Below are positions 20,176 through 26,968 of a stretch of DNA of 29,453 nt, in pieces; within the stretch, counting starts at the first letter, position 1, and each line of letters starts with the position of its first letter. A program made the position numbers and the translations under genes. The stretch is from a virus: IMG/VR virus record IMGVR_UViG_3300030117_002432, positions 1-29,453 of that record; one strand, 5' to 3'. The notes below the pieces were generated by a model that did not search any database, was not told the DNA's origin, and saw only the letters and a list, made by a program, of their open reading frames with translations.

Positions 20176-20200
20176 AAAAAAAGGGGCTAAATAGCCCCCC
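20176..20200 (-). terminator. Intrinsic terminator after the 44-aa gene
   Basis: Minus strand GGGGCT pairs with AGCCCC around a 4-nt loop (plus-strand 20183-20198), followed by seven T bases (20176-20182). It begins 6 nt after the stop of the 44-aa gene. Confidence 0.85.
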
Positions 20201-20203
20201 TAA

Positions 20204-20338
20204 CTAATTTTGTTTTTTCTTTTTGCTTTTTGCGTGTTCAATAAAAAGTCCGTCAAAAAGGTCATCTCTTATTCCTAGAGTTTTTAGTAATTTACAAGTG
20301 TTTAAATAGTTGCTTTGTAGTGGTGTTAAATCTTTCAT
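20204..20338 (-). CDS. Small hypothetical protein (44 aa)
   Basis: The frame runs ATG to TAG: MKDLTPLQSNYLNTCKLLKT, then GIRDDLFDGLFIEH and a basic tail KSKKKKQ. It stands alone between two intrinsic terminators, with a 170-nt gene-free stretch upstream, so it seems to be a separately controlled monocistronic gene. No family recognised. The acidic middle and Lys-rich end suggest a small regulatory or nucleic-acid-interacting protein, but this is speculative. Confidence 0.7.
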   Translation of the reverse strand: MKDLTPLQSNYLNTCKLLKTLGIRDDLFDGLFIEHAKSKKKKQN

Positions 20339-20508
20339 ATGCTAAATATACACTTTTTTTATTTATTAAAATATGTTAATAAATCTCTTGAGAGGAATTT
20401 ACTCTACTGCACTTTCTCGAATTTTTAATGTTAGTATATGCTAGAGACCCCTTAATTCATTAAAACGCTTTAAAATAGCCTTATATTAAATATTGATATT
20501 TAGCCAAA
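20339..20508 (-). other. Gene-free region between tail tube and 44-aa gene
   Basis: No ORF of note is present in these 170 nt. On the coding strand there is a perfect 16-nt palindrome TAAATAT-CA-ATATTTA (20487-20502), a G-rich word AAGGGGTCTC, a short stem CTCT-TG-AGAG (plus strand, near 20385-20394) and TATATTTA (near-consensus -7) 4 nt before the ATG. It probably holds the promoter and control sites for the 44-aa gene, or an untranslated RNA. Nothing more can be said. Confidence 0.4.
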
Positions 20509-20511
20509 AAA

Positions 20512-20537
20512 CAAAAAAAAAGGGGCAAAATGCCCCT
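20512..20537 (-). terminator. Intrinsic terminator after the tail-tube gene
   Basis: Minus strand GGGGCA pairs with TGCCCC around a 3-nt loop (plus-strand 20522-20536), followed by nine T bases (20513-20521). It lies 24 nt after the tail-tube stop. Confidence 0.88.
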
Positions 20538-20560
20538 CTTTATTTATAAACCATAACTCT

Positions 20561-21085
20561 TTATGCGTTTGGATCAATAGGTGAACTAGCATCATCTGAC
20601 GGTGCTGCTGCACAGAAAAATGGTGGGTTAGTTTCTTGTGCAGTCAATACTAATGTAAATCCTGACAAGTCTCCCATTGCTGCACCTGATACCATAGTTC
20701 CTCCGCTTACATCACAGCCGTGTTGTTTACCTAATAAGAAAGCATTACCGTTATAATCAACCACTACAACTTGAGGCCTTCCGTGAGCAAGTAATTTAAT
20801 TTGCTCTTGTGTCGCCTTATCTAAAAATTGTAATGTTAGATTTAAAGTGCTTTCGTAAAAAGTTGTACCATTATCTCTTGAAGAGTTTATGGCTGTTTCT
20901 AAAGATGAATTACCTTTTAAATCGTATCTGTAAAAATCTACAGAGCCATCAAGAGTAACAGAGCCATCTCCAGCTATTGCCAAGTCTCTTGTTGTGTTGC
21001 TGTAGTTAGAAAAGAAAACATATCTTAATCCACCTACACCTGATTTACAAGCTAAACTTCTTCCGTTTGTTATATTACAAGCCAT
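20561..21085 (-). CDS. Major tail protein (tail tube)
   Basis: The 174-aa product begins MACNITNGRSLACKSGVGGL and has RYVFFSNYS, VDFYRYDLKGNSSLETAINS, then NGTTFYESTLNLTLQFLDK and KLLAHGRPQVVVVDYNGNAF. It closes with GTMVSGAAMGDLSGFTLVL. This pattern (ACxxTxGRxLxCKxxVGG, NGTxFY, MGDxxGFTL) is the one I know for tail-tube-type proteins of Bacteroidota siphophages. It would stack in rings around the tape measure. It sits between two terminators, 15 nt downstream of the capsid terminator's T-run, so it probably depends on read-through from the capsid gene. Confidence 0.75.
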   Translation of the reverse strand: MACNITNGRSLACKSGVGGLRYVFFSNYSNTTRDLAIAGDGSVTLDGSVDFYRYDLKGNSSLETAINSSRDNGTTFYESTLNLTLQFLDKATQEQIKLLAHGRPQVVVVDYNGNAFLLGKQHGCDVSGGTMVSGAAMGDLSGFTLVLTAQETNPPFFCAAAPSDDASSPIDPNA

Positions 21086-21099
21086 ATTTTTATTTTTTT

Positions 21100-21138
21100 A
21101 AAAAAAAAGGTAAGTAGGCTTTTACCCACCTACCCTTT
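21100..21138 (-). terminator. Intrinsic terminator after the major capsid gene
   Basis: Minus strand GGGTAGGTGGG pairs with GCCTACTTACC (10-11 bp with G-T wobbles; plus-strand arms 21109-21119 and 21125-21135), followed by nine T bases (21100-21108). It lies 19 nt after the capsid stop and only 14 nt before the tail-tube ATG. Confidence 0.82.
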
Positions 21139-21153
21139 TTATGTTAAACATTA

Positions 21154-22050
21154 TTATGAATATAAAACGATGTCTGATCCGATTCCGTGTTGTACTCCTG
21201 CACTTCCTCTTAGGACAACTCTTACATTTTGACTTCCGTCAATGTCAGCCATATCAATTAACTTAACTTCTTGCCAATCGTTTAATAGACCTGTTCCAAA
21301 GAATAAGTTTGATGATTCAGCTGCAACCATTGTATCAGCCGCTAAACCTGGAGCTGTGAATAATGGAACACCTTGAAAGTTCATCTCAGTTTGGCCAACG
21401 TGATACAATTCTCTATATCCTAAAGCTGCTTGAGCTTGAATATAAAACTTTGCTGCACTTGTTGGTAGGTAAATCTTAACATCTTCCTTTGAATATACTG
21501 CACTTGGAATAGCATCAACTACTTTTCCTAATTCTGCAATAATGTTTGAAGCTGTTAATGTAGTACCTGAAACATCTACAACGTCTCCGTCAGCAAGTAA
21601 TAACGTTCTAAATCCGTCAAACTCTCCTGCATTCGCAGTTGCTCCGTTCCAGATATTTTGCTCAACTTTCTGAGCTACTTTAGCTGCAACTTGTGCAATT
21701 AGGAAATCAGAGAATTTTTTAGGTAGATTGTCATACTGACTAAAGCCCATTGATTGAGCATCCCAATCTTGTCTAAAATCTTTTTTACATAGTTGTAAGT
21801 TTACTTGAAATTCCTCAGGTTGTAGGATTCTTTCAGTTAATGTTACTGTAGAGGTTGGATCAAAATCACAAGACGCATCTTTTAAGATACTATCTAAAGC
21901 CATTTTCTTGATTACCTCTTTAAATTTAATGTTGGGTTTTATTGTAACCCCTCCGTTTGATAACGTTACTCCACTTAATAGTGCTGCTGCTATATACTCA
22001 CCAGCAAATTCGCCTGCATAAGTAGTTGTTATCGAAGTTGTAGTCGCCAT
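21154..22050 (-). CDS. Major capsid protein, HK97-fold type
   Basis: The 298-aa protein begins MATTTSITTTYAGEFAGEYI, has a segment VIKKMALDSILKDASCDFDP and TVTLTERILQPEEFQVNLQL, then a helix KKFSDFLIAQVAAKVAQKVE (spine-helix-like). A domain with VKIYLPTSAAKFYIQAQAAL and YHVGQTEMNFQGVPLFTAPG follows, and the end is a beta strand VRVVLRGSAGVQHGIGSDIV. The order and the FQGVPLF feature fit HK97-type capsid proteins of Bacteroidota phages. The 5' leader is A/T-rich without a Shine-Dalgarno sequence, as usual for highly expressed Bacteroidota genes. A strong terminator follows. Confidence 0.88.
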   Translation of the reverse strand: MATTTSITTTYAGEFAGEYIAAALLSGVTLSNGGVTIKPNIKFKEVIKKMALDSILKDASCDFDPTSTVTLTERILQPEEFQVNLQLCKKDFRQDWDAQSMGFSQYDNLPKKFSDFLIAQVAAKVAQKVEQNIWNGATANAGEFDGFRTLLLADGDVVDVSGTTLTASNIIAELGKVVDAIPSAVYSKEDVKIYLPTSAAKFYIQAQAALGYRELYHVGQTEMNFQGVPLFTAPGLAADTMVAAESSNLFFGTGLLNDWQEVKLIDMADIDGSQNVRVVLRGSAGVQHGIGSDIVLYS

Positions 22051-22081
22051 ATCTTTTATTTATTTATTTATTAATTAATTA

Positions 22082-22501
22082 TTAACTTGGATCAGTAGCT
22101 GTAATTGACCCCGATGCGTTTCCGATTCCCCAAACATACCATTTGTTACCATCAGACCAAATATCAATAAAGTCTCCTACTGATTCTGCTGATGCTACAA
22201 AGTTAATTTGATCTTCTCCTGAAGCAGCAACGCTTGCTCCATTTACTACTAAAATACCATCTATATTGTCTCCCTCTGCACTGTCAATTATATAATTAGA
22301 AGTGTCAAAAGCGTTTGCTACGACAAATCTAAAATTTAGTCCAGATTCTACTGCTGGTAAAGTAACGGTAACTCCTGCACTAGCTGCAAGTTCATACCAT
22401 TTTCCACTATCTGCTGCTGTTAGTGTAACTGCTGCTGATACTGCATCAACATCATTTTTAATTCTAACAACATCATTATTTATGTGTGTTAATACTGCCA
22501 T
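22082..22501 (-). CDS. Putative capsid decoration protein
   Basis: The 139-aa product has a short N-terminal strand (MAVLTHINNDVVRIKNDVDA) and then a beta-rich domain: AVTLTAADSGKWYELAASAG, VTVTLPAVESGLNFRFVV, NIDGILVVNGASVAA, INFVASAESVGDFIDIWSDG and KWYVWG. This small beta-sandwich-like layout directly before the capsid gene, without other candidates, suggests a head decoration protein (or head fibre base). It is inference by position and fold; no specific family is recognised. A 31-nt gap with AT-rich runs separates it from the capsid gene. Confidence 0.55.
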   Translation of the reverse strand: MAVLTHINNDVVRIKNDVDAVSAAVTLTAADSGKWYELAASAGVTVTLPAVESGLNFRFVVANAFDTSNYIIDSAEGDNIDGILVVNGASVAASGEDQINFVASAESVGDFIDIWSDGNKWYVWGIGNASGSITATDPS

Positions 22502-22519
22502 AATTTTAATTTTTATTTA

Positions 22520-23116
22520 TTATTTATTTATAGATTCTAATACTCTGTCAAGAGTAGATTTTTTTCTGTTACCTGCAAATTTGAATTTAGGCTCAAACTT
22601 ATCTTCCTCAGGGCTATGTTTAATAGGCTCTGCAGCAGGTTTAGATAATTCCTCTTTTAATTCTTCTTCTTCATTATTAAGAACTTCAGTAACCGCAAGA
22701 GACACTTCCTCTGCAACTTGAGATGACATTTCTTCTTTATCTTTGTGATCTATCATTTTGTCAATATGCTCTTTTAATTCGTCCATTTCTTTTCTAAACT
22801 CTTCTCTAGTAACATATTCAGCCTCAACCTCTTCAGATTTTTCTTCATCCTCTTTTTCTTCTTCTTCTTGAGCTTTAATTTCTTTAATCACTCCCTCTTC
22901 TTCAACAACAAGAAGCCTATTATCTTCAAGCTCGTATTCGCCTACAGGTAGAGCAACTTTCTCGTCCTCTGTGCGAATAAAAACTTCTTTTCCTGATTCA
23001 AAAGCATCTGCTTCTAAAACAGTTCCATTTTCTAATTTAAGTTCAGCTAATTGAATATCAGATAGCTCAACTCCTAATAGATTTTTTACTTGATTTAACA
23101 TTTCTGTAGCTTTCAT
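22520..23116 (-). CDS. Scaffold-like protein
   Basis: The 198-aa protein begins MKATEMLNQVKNLLGVELSD and has beta-like pieces TLENG/VLEADAFESGKEVFI and KVALPVGEYELEDNRLLVV. An extremely acidic Glu/Lys/Asp coiled coil (about 80-155) and a basic end KFKFAGNRKKSTLDRVLES follow. Acidic coiled coil plus basic C-terminus is typical of scaffolding proteins that template capsid assembly and are then removed by the head protease. The N-terminal part (MKATEMLN...LGVEL...LENGTVLEADAFESGKEVFI) is one I recall from Bacteroidota phages. The CGATATATA element lies 3 nt before the ATG. Confidence 0.78.
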   Translation of the reverse strand: MKATEMLNQVKNLLGVELSDIQLAELKLENGTVLEADAFESGKEVFIRTEDEKVALPVGEYELEDNRLLVVEEEGVIKEIKAQEEEEKEDEEKSEEVEAEYVTREEFRKEMDELKEHIDKMIDHKDKEEMSSQVAEEVSLAVTEVLNNEEEELKEELSKPAAEPIKHSPEEDKFEPKFKFAGNRKKSTLDRVLESINK

Positions 23117-23119
23117 AAT

Positions 23120-23128
23120 TATATATCG
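23120..23128 (-). promoter_or_regulatory. CGATATATA start-proximal element, copy 2
   Basis: Minus strand CGATATATA followed by ATT and the scaffold ATG, 3-nt spacing as in copies 1 and 3. Confidence 0.5.
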
Positions 23129-23152
23129 TATTTAGTTATTTATTTTGCATTT

Positions 23153-23299
23153 TTAAGATATTCTTGTAATGTTTCCTATGCCTTGTGCGTGTATTTCGCC
23201 TGTGCAACATTTAATAGAATATGTCAGCTCGTCTTTACATAAACAAGCTCTTCTACCACCCTTTGGGCTTGTGTAACTCGGTATTTTGTTTTCTTTCAT
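23153..23299 (-). CDS. Small Cys-rich protein (48 aa) in the head operon
   Basis: The ATG shares one base with the stop of the XkdF-type gene (TAATG). The product reads MKENKIPSYTSPKGGRRACL, then CKDELTYSIKCCTGEIHAQG and IGNITRIS. The four Cys (C19, C21, C31, C32) in the C-x-C...C-C arrangement look like a metal or disulfide cluster. I recall very similar short proteins (ACLCKDGxTYSxKCCDGxLxAQGIG) in other Bacteroidota phages, so the gene is real. Its place between protease and scaffold suggests a virion or assembly part. Function unknown. Confidence 0.8.
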   Translation of the reverse strand: MKENKIPSYTSPKGGRRACLCKDELTYSIKCCTGEIHAQGIGNITRIS

Positions 23300-24909
23300 T
23301 ATTTATTACTTTTAGGGTGTCCTTTTGGTAATAAGTCAAAGTCTCCTGTGTACTTAGGATTTTGTGGCCTACCATTTCTTACTAAATACATATAAGCATT
23401 TACTCGTGCTTGAGCCCAAGCTGTAGGAGATTTTATTCGAGGACTATGTGATACATTAAAGGCACCTAAACCTCTTTGAAATACTGCTTTTAGTTGTCCT
23501 ACTGTTACACCATATCCTAGTTTCTTTTTATATCTTTCATTAAATTCATCTGACTTTTTTTGTAATGATGCTAAATCTTTTTGTGAGACTTTAGCTCCCC
23601 TGCTTGTTGAAGCATCTCCTTTAGCTGTACCTTTTCCTTTTGGATTTGGATTAGGTGTAGCTGACTTAGGTGCTTTTGGACTTTTTCTTATACCCCCTCT
23701 TGGCCCTATCTCTGCCATCTTTACGCATTTGTGTTTTTGATAATCTTTTTTATATCCCTTTGGACATTTATACTTTTTAAACTCCTCGTCACTTAATGCG
23801 TGTTTTTCACAAGGCATATACCAAGTTTGATCTTCAAAATTGTGCTCGTGAATTCCATCACATCCTATATCCTTTGCTATCTTTTCAGCCATCTCTTTAT
23901 CAGCATAAGCTAATCTATCCATAATAATTGCAAAGTCATCATCTACTTTTTTTGATGCAAGTTCTATTTCTCCAAGTTCTTTTAATTTAGATTTACTCCA
24001 TCTTAGACCTGCTTTACCTCCCCATAAATAATAGCTTATTGTTCCACAAGCCTTGTTATCACTTGGGTTAAAATATTCTTCAGCTCGTGATAAATACGAG
24101 TACATTCTTTTAATTGTTTCTTTGCTTATAGGTTTACCTTGTGCTAATTGTTGGGCTCTAATTTTACCAACATCTGTAGCACATTTATTGTTGACTTTTT
24201 TATTTAAGTCAATACCTTTTTTAGCATTATTCTTGACACCACTTGGATAATCAGAATAGGATTCCATAATTATTTTTTTTCCTGCCTTATATCGTTTGTC
24301 ATTTCTAATTATACCTCTTACTGCTGATAACAATTCCTCTGCCTCTGCCTCCTCTATTTTTGCTAAATCTTTAATAGTAGGGTCTTTTGGTCTCTCTGCT
24401 CTATCAGCAAAATAACCCTCAATACTAAATCCTTTAACTTTGCCTGTTTTTACAAACTCTTGCCATACTTTATCATTGTTAACTTTTACTGCACCTACCC
24501 AAGTACCCACAGGATATTCAAGATTATATAAAGCTGTCTTGTCTTTTTTAGAATCCTCTACTATCCAAGATTCTACAAGTGATAAACCTTTAAGCGAGTG
24601 TTTATGTTCTAATGTAGAATTGTTTTGGTTTCCTTTCTGTAAATAAATTTGGGAGGCCTTTCTAACTGTATCACGTGAGAAGTATATATAATATTCATCT
24701 TCTCCGCTTTTCCTGTAAATAGGTTTGTTTGGAATTAGCAAAGCTCCCAATAGAATTTTTTTCTCTTTATCGACCTCTGCAAGTTGTATGATCTGGTCAT
24801 TCTTGAGAGTTATAAAATCCTCTTCAATAGCTGGGTTTTCAACTATACTTATCGCTTCTATACCTGTCAAATCTTCGTTGTCGTCTAAAATTAATTCAAC
24901 TATCTTCAT
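23299..24909 (-). CDS. XkdF-type prohead protease with C-terminal fusion domains
   Basis: The 536-aa protein begins with an XkdF-type domain (1-170): ILDDNEDLTGIEAISIVENPA, H102/H104 in EHKHSLKG and the candidate catalytic serine S162 in KGFSIEGYF. It should process scaffold and capsid. It continues with a second domain at 215-312 (SYSDYPSGVKNNAKKG, RMYSYLSRAEEYF, WGGKAGLRW), a short HEHNFED-WYMPCEKH segment (354-370), a CPKGYKKDYQKHKC stretch (382-395), a Pro/Lys-rich linker and a last DUF5824-like domain (460-525: GVTVGQLKAVFQRGLGAF, WAQARVNAYMY). The CGATATATA element 3 nt upstream fixes the ATG. The fusion is unusual for a protease. Confidence 0.78.
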   Translation of the reverse strand: MKIVELILDDNEDLTGIEAISIVENPAIEEDFITLKNDQIIQLAEVDKEKKILLGALLIPNKPIYRKSGEDEYYIYFSRDTVRKASQIYLQKGNQNNSTLEHKHSLKGLSLVESWIVEDSKKDKTALYNLEYPVGTWVGAVKVNNDKVWQEFVKTGKVKGFSIEGYFADRAERPKDPTIKDLAKIEEAEAEELLSAVRGIIRNDKRYKAGKKIIMESYSDYPSGVKNNAKKGIDLNKKVNNKCATDVGKIRAQQLAQGKPISKETIKRMYSYLSRAEEYFNPSDNKACGTISYYLWGGKAGLRWSKSKLKELGEIELASKKVDDDFAIIMDRLAYADKEMAEKIAKDIGCDGIHEHNFEDQTWYMPCEKHALSDEEFKKYKCPKGYKKDYQKHKCVKMAEIGPRGGIRKSPKAPKSATPNPNPKGKGTAKGDASTSRGAKVSQKDLASLQKKSDEFNERYKKKLGYGVTVGQLKAVFQRGLGAFNVSHSPRIKSPTAWAQARVNAYMYLVRNGRPQNPKYTGDFDLLPKGHPKSNK

Positions 24910-24912
24910 ATT

Positions 24913-24921
24913 TATATATCG
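24913..24921 (-). promoter_or_regulatory. CGATATATA start-proximal element, copy 3
   Basis: Minus strand CGATATATA followed by AAT and the ATG of the XkdF-type gene. The word extends to CGATATATAAATATG, which contains TATAAATA. Confidence 0.5.
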
Positions 24922-24941
24922 TTTTTAATTAATTATTTTGT

Positions 24942-26837
24942 TTATCCTAAACTGCTTTCTTGTATAATATTTCTATCTAAGCTTTGTGCTGTTGTTACAT
25001 CTCCTGACACTACAAATGCTTTAACAGGTTTCTGTGTTTGTGTAGCTAATGTTTGTGCTAATTGGTTTTGTGTATCAGCACCAACTATATTAAATGCAGG
25101 TGCAGATGGAGCTGAAAATCCACCACCTGAAGTACCAATAGACGTACTACCTGATATACCTCCTGTTTCACTACCTACTTTTACTGATTTAATTTTAGCA
25201 ATATTAGTTGCTCCTGCTGCTGCTGCAATACCTGCCTGTATAAATGGGTAGGGTGGAAAAACAGTTGTAATTGGATTATCGGATGCTGTTTTAAATGCGT
25301 TTATAGTTCCTGCTACTGCACTTATTGTAGCTTGAGCAAGTGCTGCTGCCTTACCTATTTTACTTCCTTTACCTGCTATCATACCTATCAACTGCAAAGT
25401 GTCCATTGCTATTTTTACTTTCATATCATTAGTCAATTTCTCAAGCTCTACCTCTGTGTCTTTGAATTGTGCTAATTTCTCTAATTTTGCTTTTTCTAAA
25501 TTGTTTGTATCTAGGTTATTTTTTTTAGCAAGATCAATTAATTTGTTATAGTGTTCAGTAACCTTTTCTATCTCTAAGGCCCTTTTTTCTTCTTCTGATA
25601 CAGCCTCAGCATCTCGAATGTTCTTTTTTAAATCTGCTAATTCTTTTTCAGCTTGTGCTTCCTTTGCCTTTCTCTCTTTCTCAGCAGCATCTTTTAAAGC
25701 TTGTGCTGCTTTTTCCTCTGCTGTTTTTTCTGCTTCTATCCTCTTTCTTTCTGATTCTGCTTCTCTAAGGTTTGTTGTTATTTCAGCAGTTAATGTTTTT
25801 TGTTTTTTTAATCTTTGTGATTCAAGATCAATTAATTTTGCTTCAAGATTTGCTTGTTCATCTAAATCAGCTTTTGTAGATTTACTTAATTCATTTTCTG
25901 CTTTTTTAGTTTCAAATCTAATTCTTGCTGCTTCTATTTCTTTAAGTGTTATTTCTTCCTCTATTCTACCTGCTTCTTTTAAAGCTTCAATTCTATCTTG
26001 AATACTTACATTTTCTTTATCTGCTGCTTTCTCTCTTAACTCATTAAATTTTCTTGTTGCCTCTGCTCTATCTATTATTAACTGCCTTTCTAGCTTATCA
26101 GCCTTAGCCCTCATATCAGCAATCTTTCCTGCTGTCTTTATTTCTTTTCTTGTTTCTTCTCCAAAATTCTTAATACCATCAATAGCCCCTTGCATTGATT
26201 TCTTAGCCTCATCAAATTTACCTGTAAACACATTGATAAGCACCATACCAAAATCTGAAAGTATATCTGTAACATTACCTATAATTACTTGAATTGTACT
26301 AAAGAATTTTCTAAATTTATTTTGGCCTTCTTCTGATGCACTAAATGCTGCTGCTACTGATGCTATAGCTACTACTAAAGCACCAATACCTGTTGATATT
26401 ATAGCTGTTCTTAAAAGCTTAAATCCTTTTGTAGCTGCACCTACACTAGTTGTAATACCTGTGATACCAGATATTAATCCTCCTGTTTGTCTATCTAGTA
26501 TTCCAATAACACCTGAATAGTCAGCAGTTTGCTGAGTAGATTTTTTTATTATTTTATTGTTTTGTTGTCTTTCTTTGTTTATATCTCTTACTGCTTTTTT
26601 TTCTCTTTGTATCTTATTGGTAGTTTTCTCTATTTCTTTGTTAGTTTTAACTCTTGCGTTTAGTGCTTTATCAGAAACTCCACTTTGTTTCTCAAGAGTT
26701 TTATTGAGGTCTAATAACTCTTTCTCTAATTCATCTATCAATGATTCAGAAGCATCTAAAGATTTATTTAACTCTTCAATGTTTTTTTGAGCTTGTTGGG
26801 CTGTAATTTTTACATTTACTATAACTTCTTTTGCCAT
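24942..26837 (-). CDS. Tape measure protein
   Basis: The 631-aa protein is a tail-length determinant. Its N-terminal ~110 residues are a coiled coil (VNVKITAQQAQKNIEELNKS, EKELLDLNKTLEK). A hydrophobic membrane-active segment TAIISTGIGALVVAIASVAA follows (about 142-162), then another amphipathic part (VIIGNVTDILSDFGMVLINV). A very long Lys/Glu/Ala-rich coiled coil (about 230-450) and an Ala/Gly-rich C-terminus with AALAQATISAVAGTINAFKT and PFIQAGIAAAAGATNIAKI follow. This is typical of siphovirus tape measures. At roughly 1.5 angstrom per residue the tail would be around 95 nm. The 49-aa gene overlaps its start. Confidence 0.9.
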   Translation of the reverse strand: MAKEVIVNVKITAQQAQKNIEELNKSLDASESLIDELEKELLDLNKTLEKQSGVSDKALNARVKTNKEIEKTTNKIQREKKAVRDINKERQQNNKIIKKSTQQTADYSGVIGILDRQTGGLISGITGITTSVGAATKGFKLLRTAIISTGIGALVVAIASVAAAFSASEEGQNKFRKFFSTIQVIIGNVTDILSDFGMVLINVFTGKFDEAKKSMQGAIDGIKNFGEETRKEIKTAGKIADMRAKADKLERQLIIDRAEATRKFNELREKAADKENVSIQDRIEALKEAGRIEEEITLKEIEAARIRFETKKAENELSKSTKADLDEQANLEAKLIDLESQRLKKQKTLTAEITTNLREAESERKRIEAEKTAEEKAAQALKDAAEKERKAKEAQAEKELADLKKNIRDAEAVSEEEKRALEIEKVTEHYNKLIDLAKKNNLDTNNLEKAKLEKLAQFKDTEVELEKLTNDMKVKIAMDTLQLIGMIAGKGSKIGKAAALAQATISAVAGTINAFKTASDNPITTVFPPYPFIQAGIAAAAGATNIAKIKSVKVGSETGGISGSTSIGTSGGGFSAPSAPAFNIVGADTQNQLAQTLATQTQKPVKAFVVSGDVTTAQSLDRNIIQESSLG

Positions 26838-26968
26838 CTTATTTCTTTTTTAACTTGTTTGTAACCTTGTTTTACACTTTTGGGTAAACTGTATTTACCT
26901 TGTGCTATTCTGATATTCTCAGTTTCGCCATCCGCAAACTCTAATAATTCTAATATATTTTGTATCAC
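26819..26968 (-). CDS. Small basic protein (49 aa) before the tape measure, GTG start
   Basis: A GTG at 26968 overlaps the tail-protein stop (GTGA), and the frame ends at a TAG 19 nt into the tape-measure gene. The product reads MIQNILELLEFADGETENIR followed by IAQGKYSLPKSVKQGYKQVK and a basic end KKEIRWQKKL. Position and coupling are good evidence that it is translated. In other siphophages the slot just before the tape measure holds tail-assembly chaperones. This peptide is far shorter, but it could play a related role. Confidence 0.6.
   Translation of the reverse strand: MIQNILELLEFADGETENIRIAQGKYSLPKSVKQGYKQVKKEIRWQKKL

Noticed and set aside
22302-22721. 139-codon plus-strand ORF over decoration and scaffold genes
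   Set aside because: It spans two real minus-strand genes and their gap, and its Ser/Leu-rich product is typical of an antisense shadow of Glu/Lys-rich coding DNA.
25618-26001. 127-codon plus-strand ORF in the tape measure
   Set aside because: Antisense shadow of the coiled-coil region; the product is almost only Phe/Ser/Ala/Leu.
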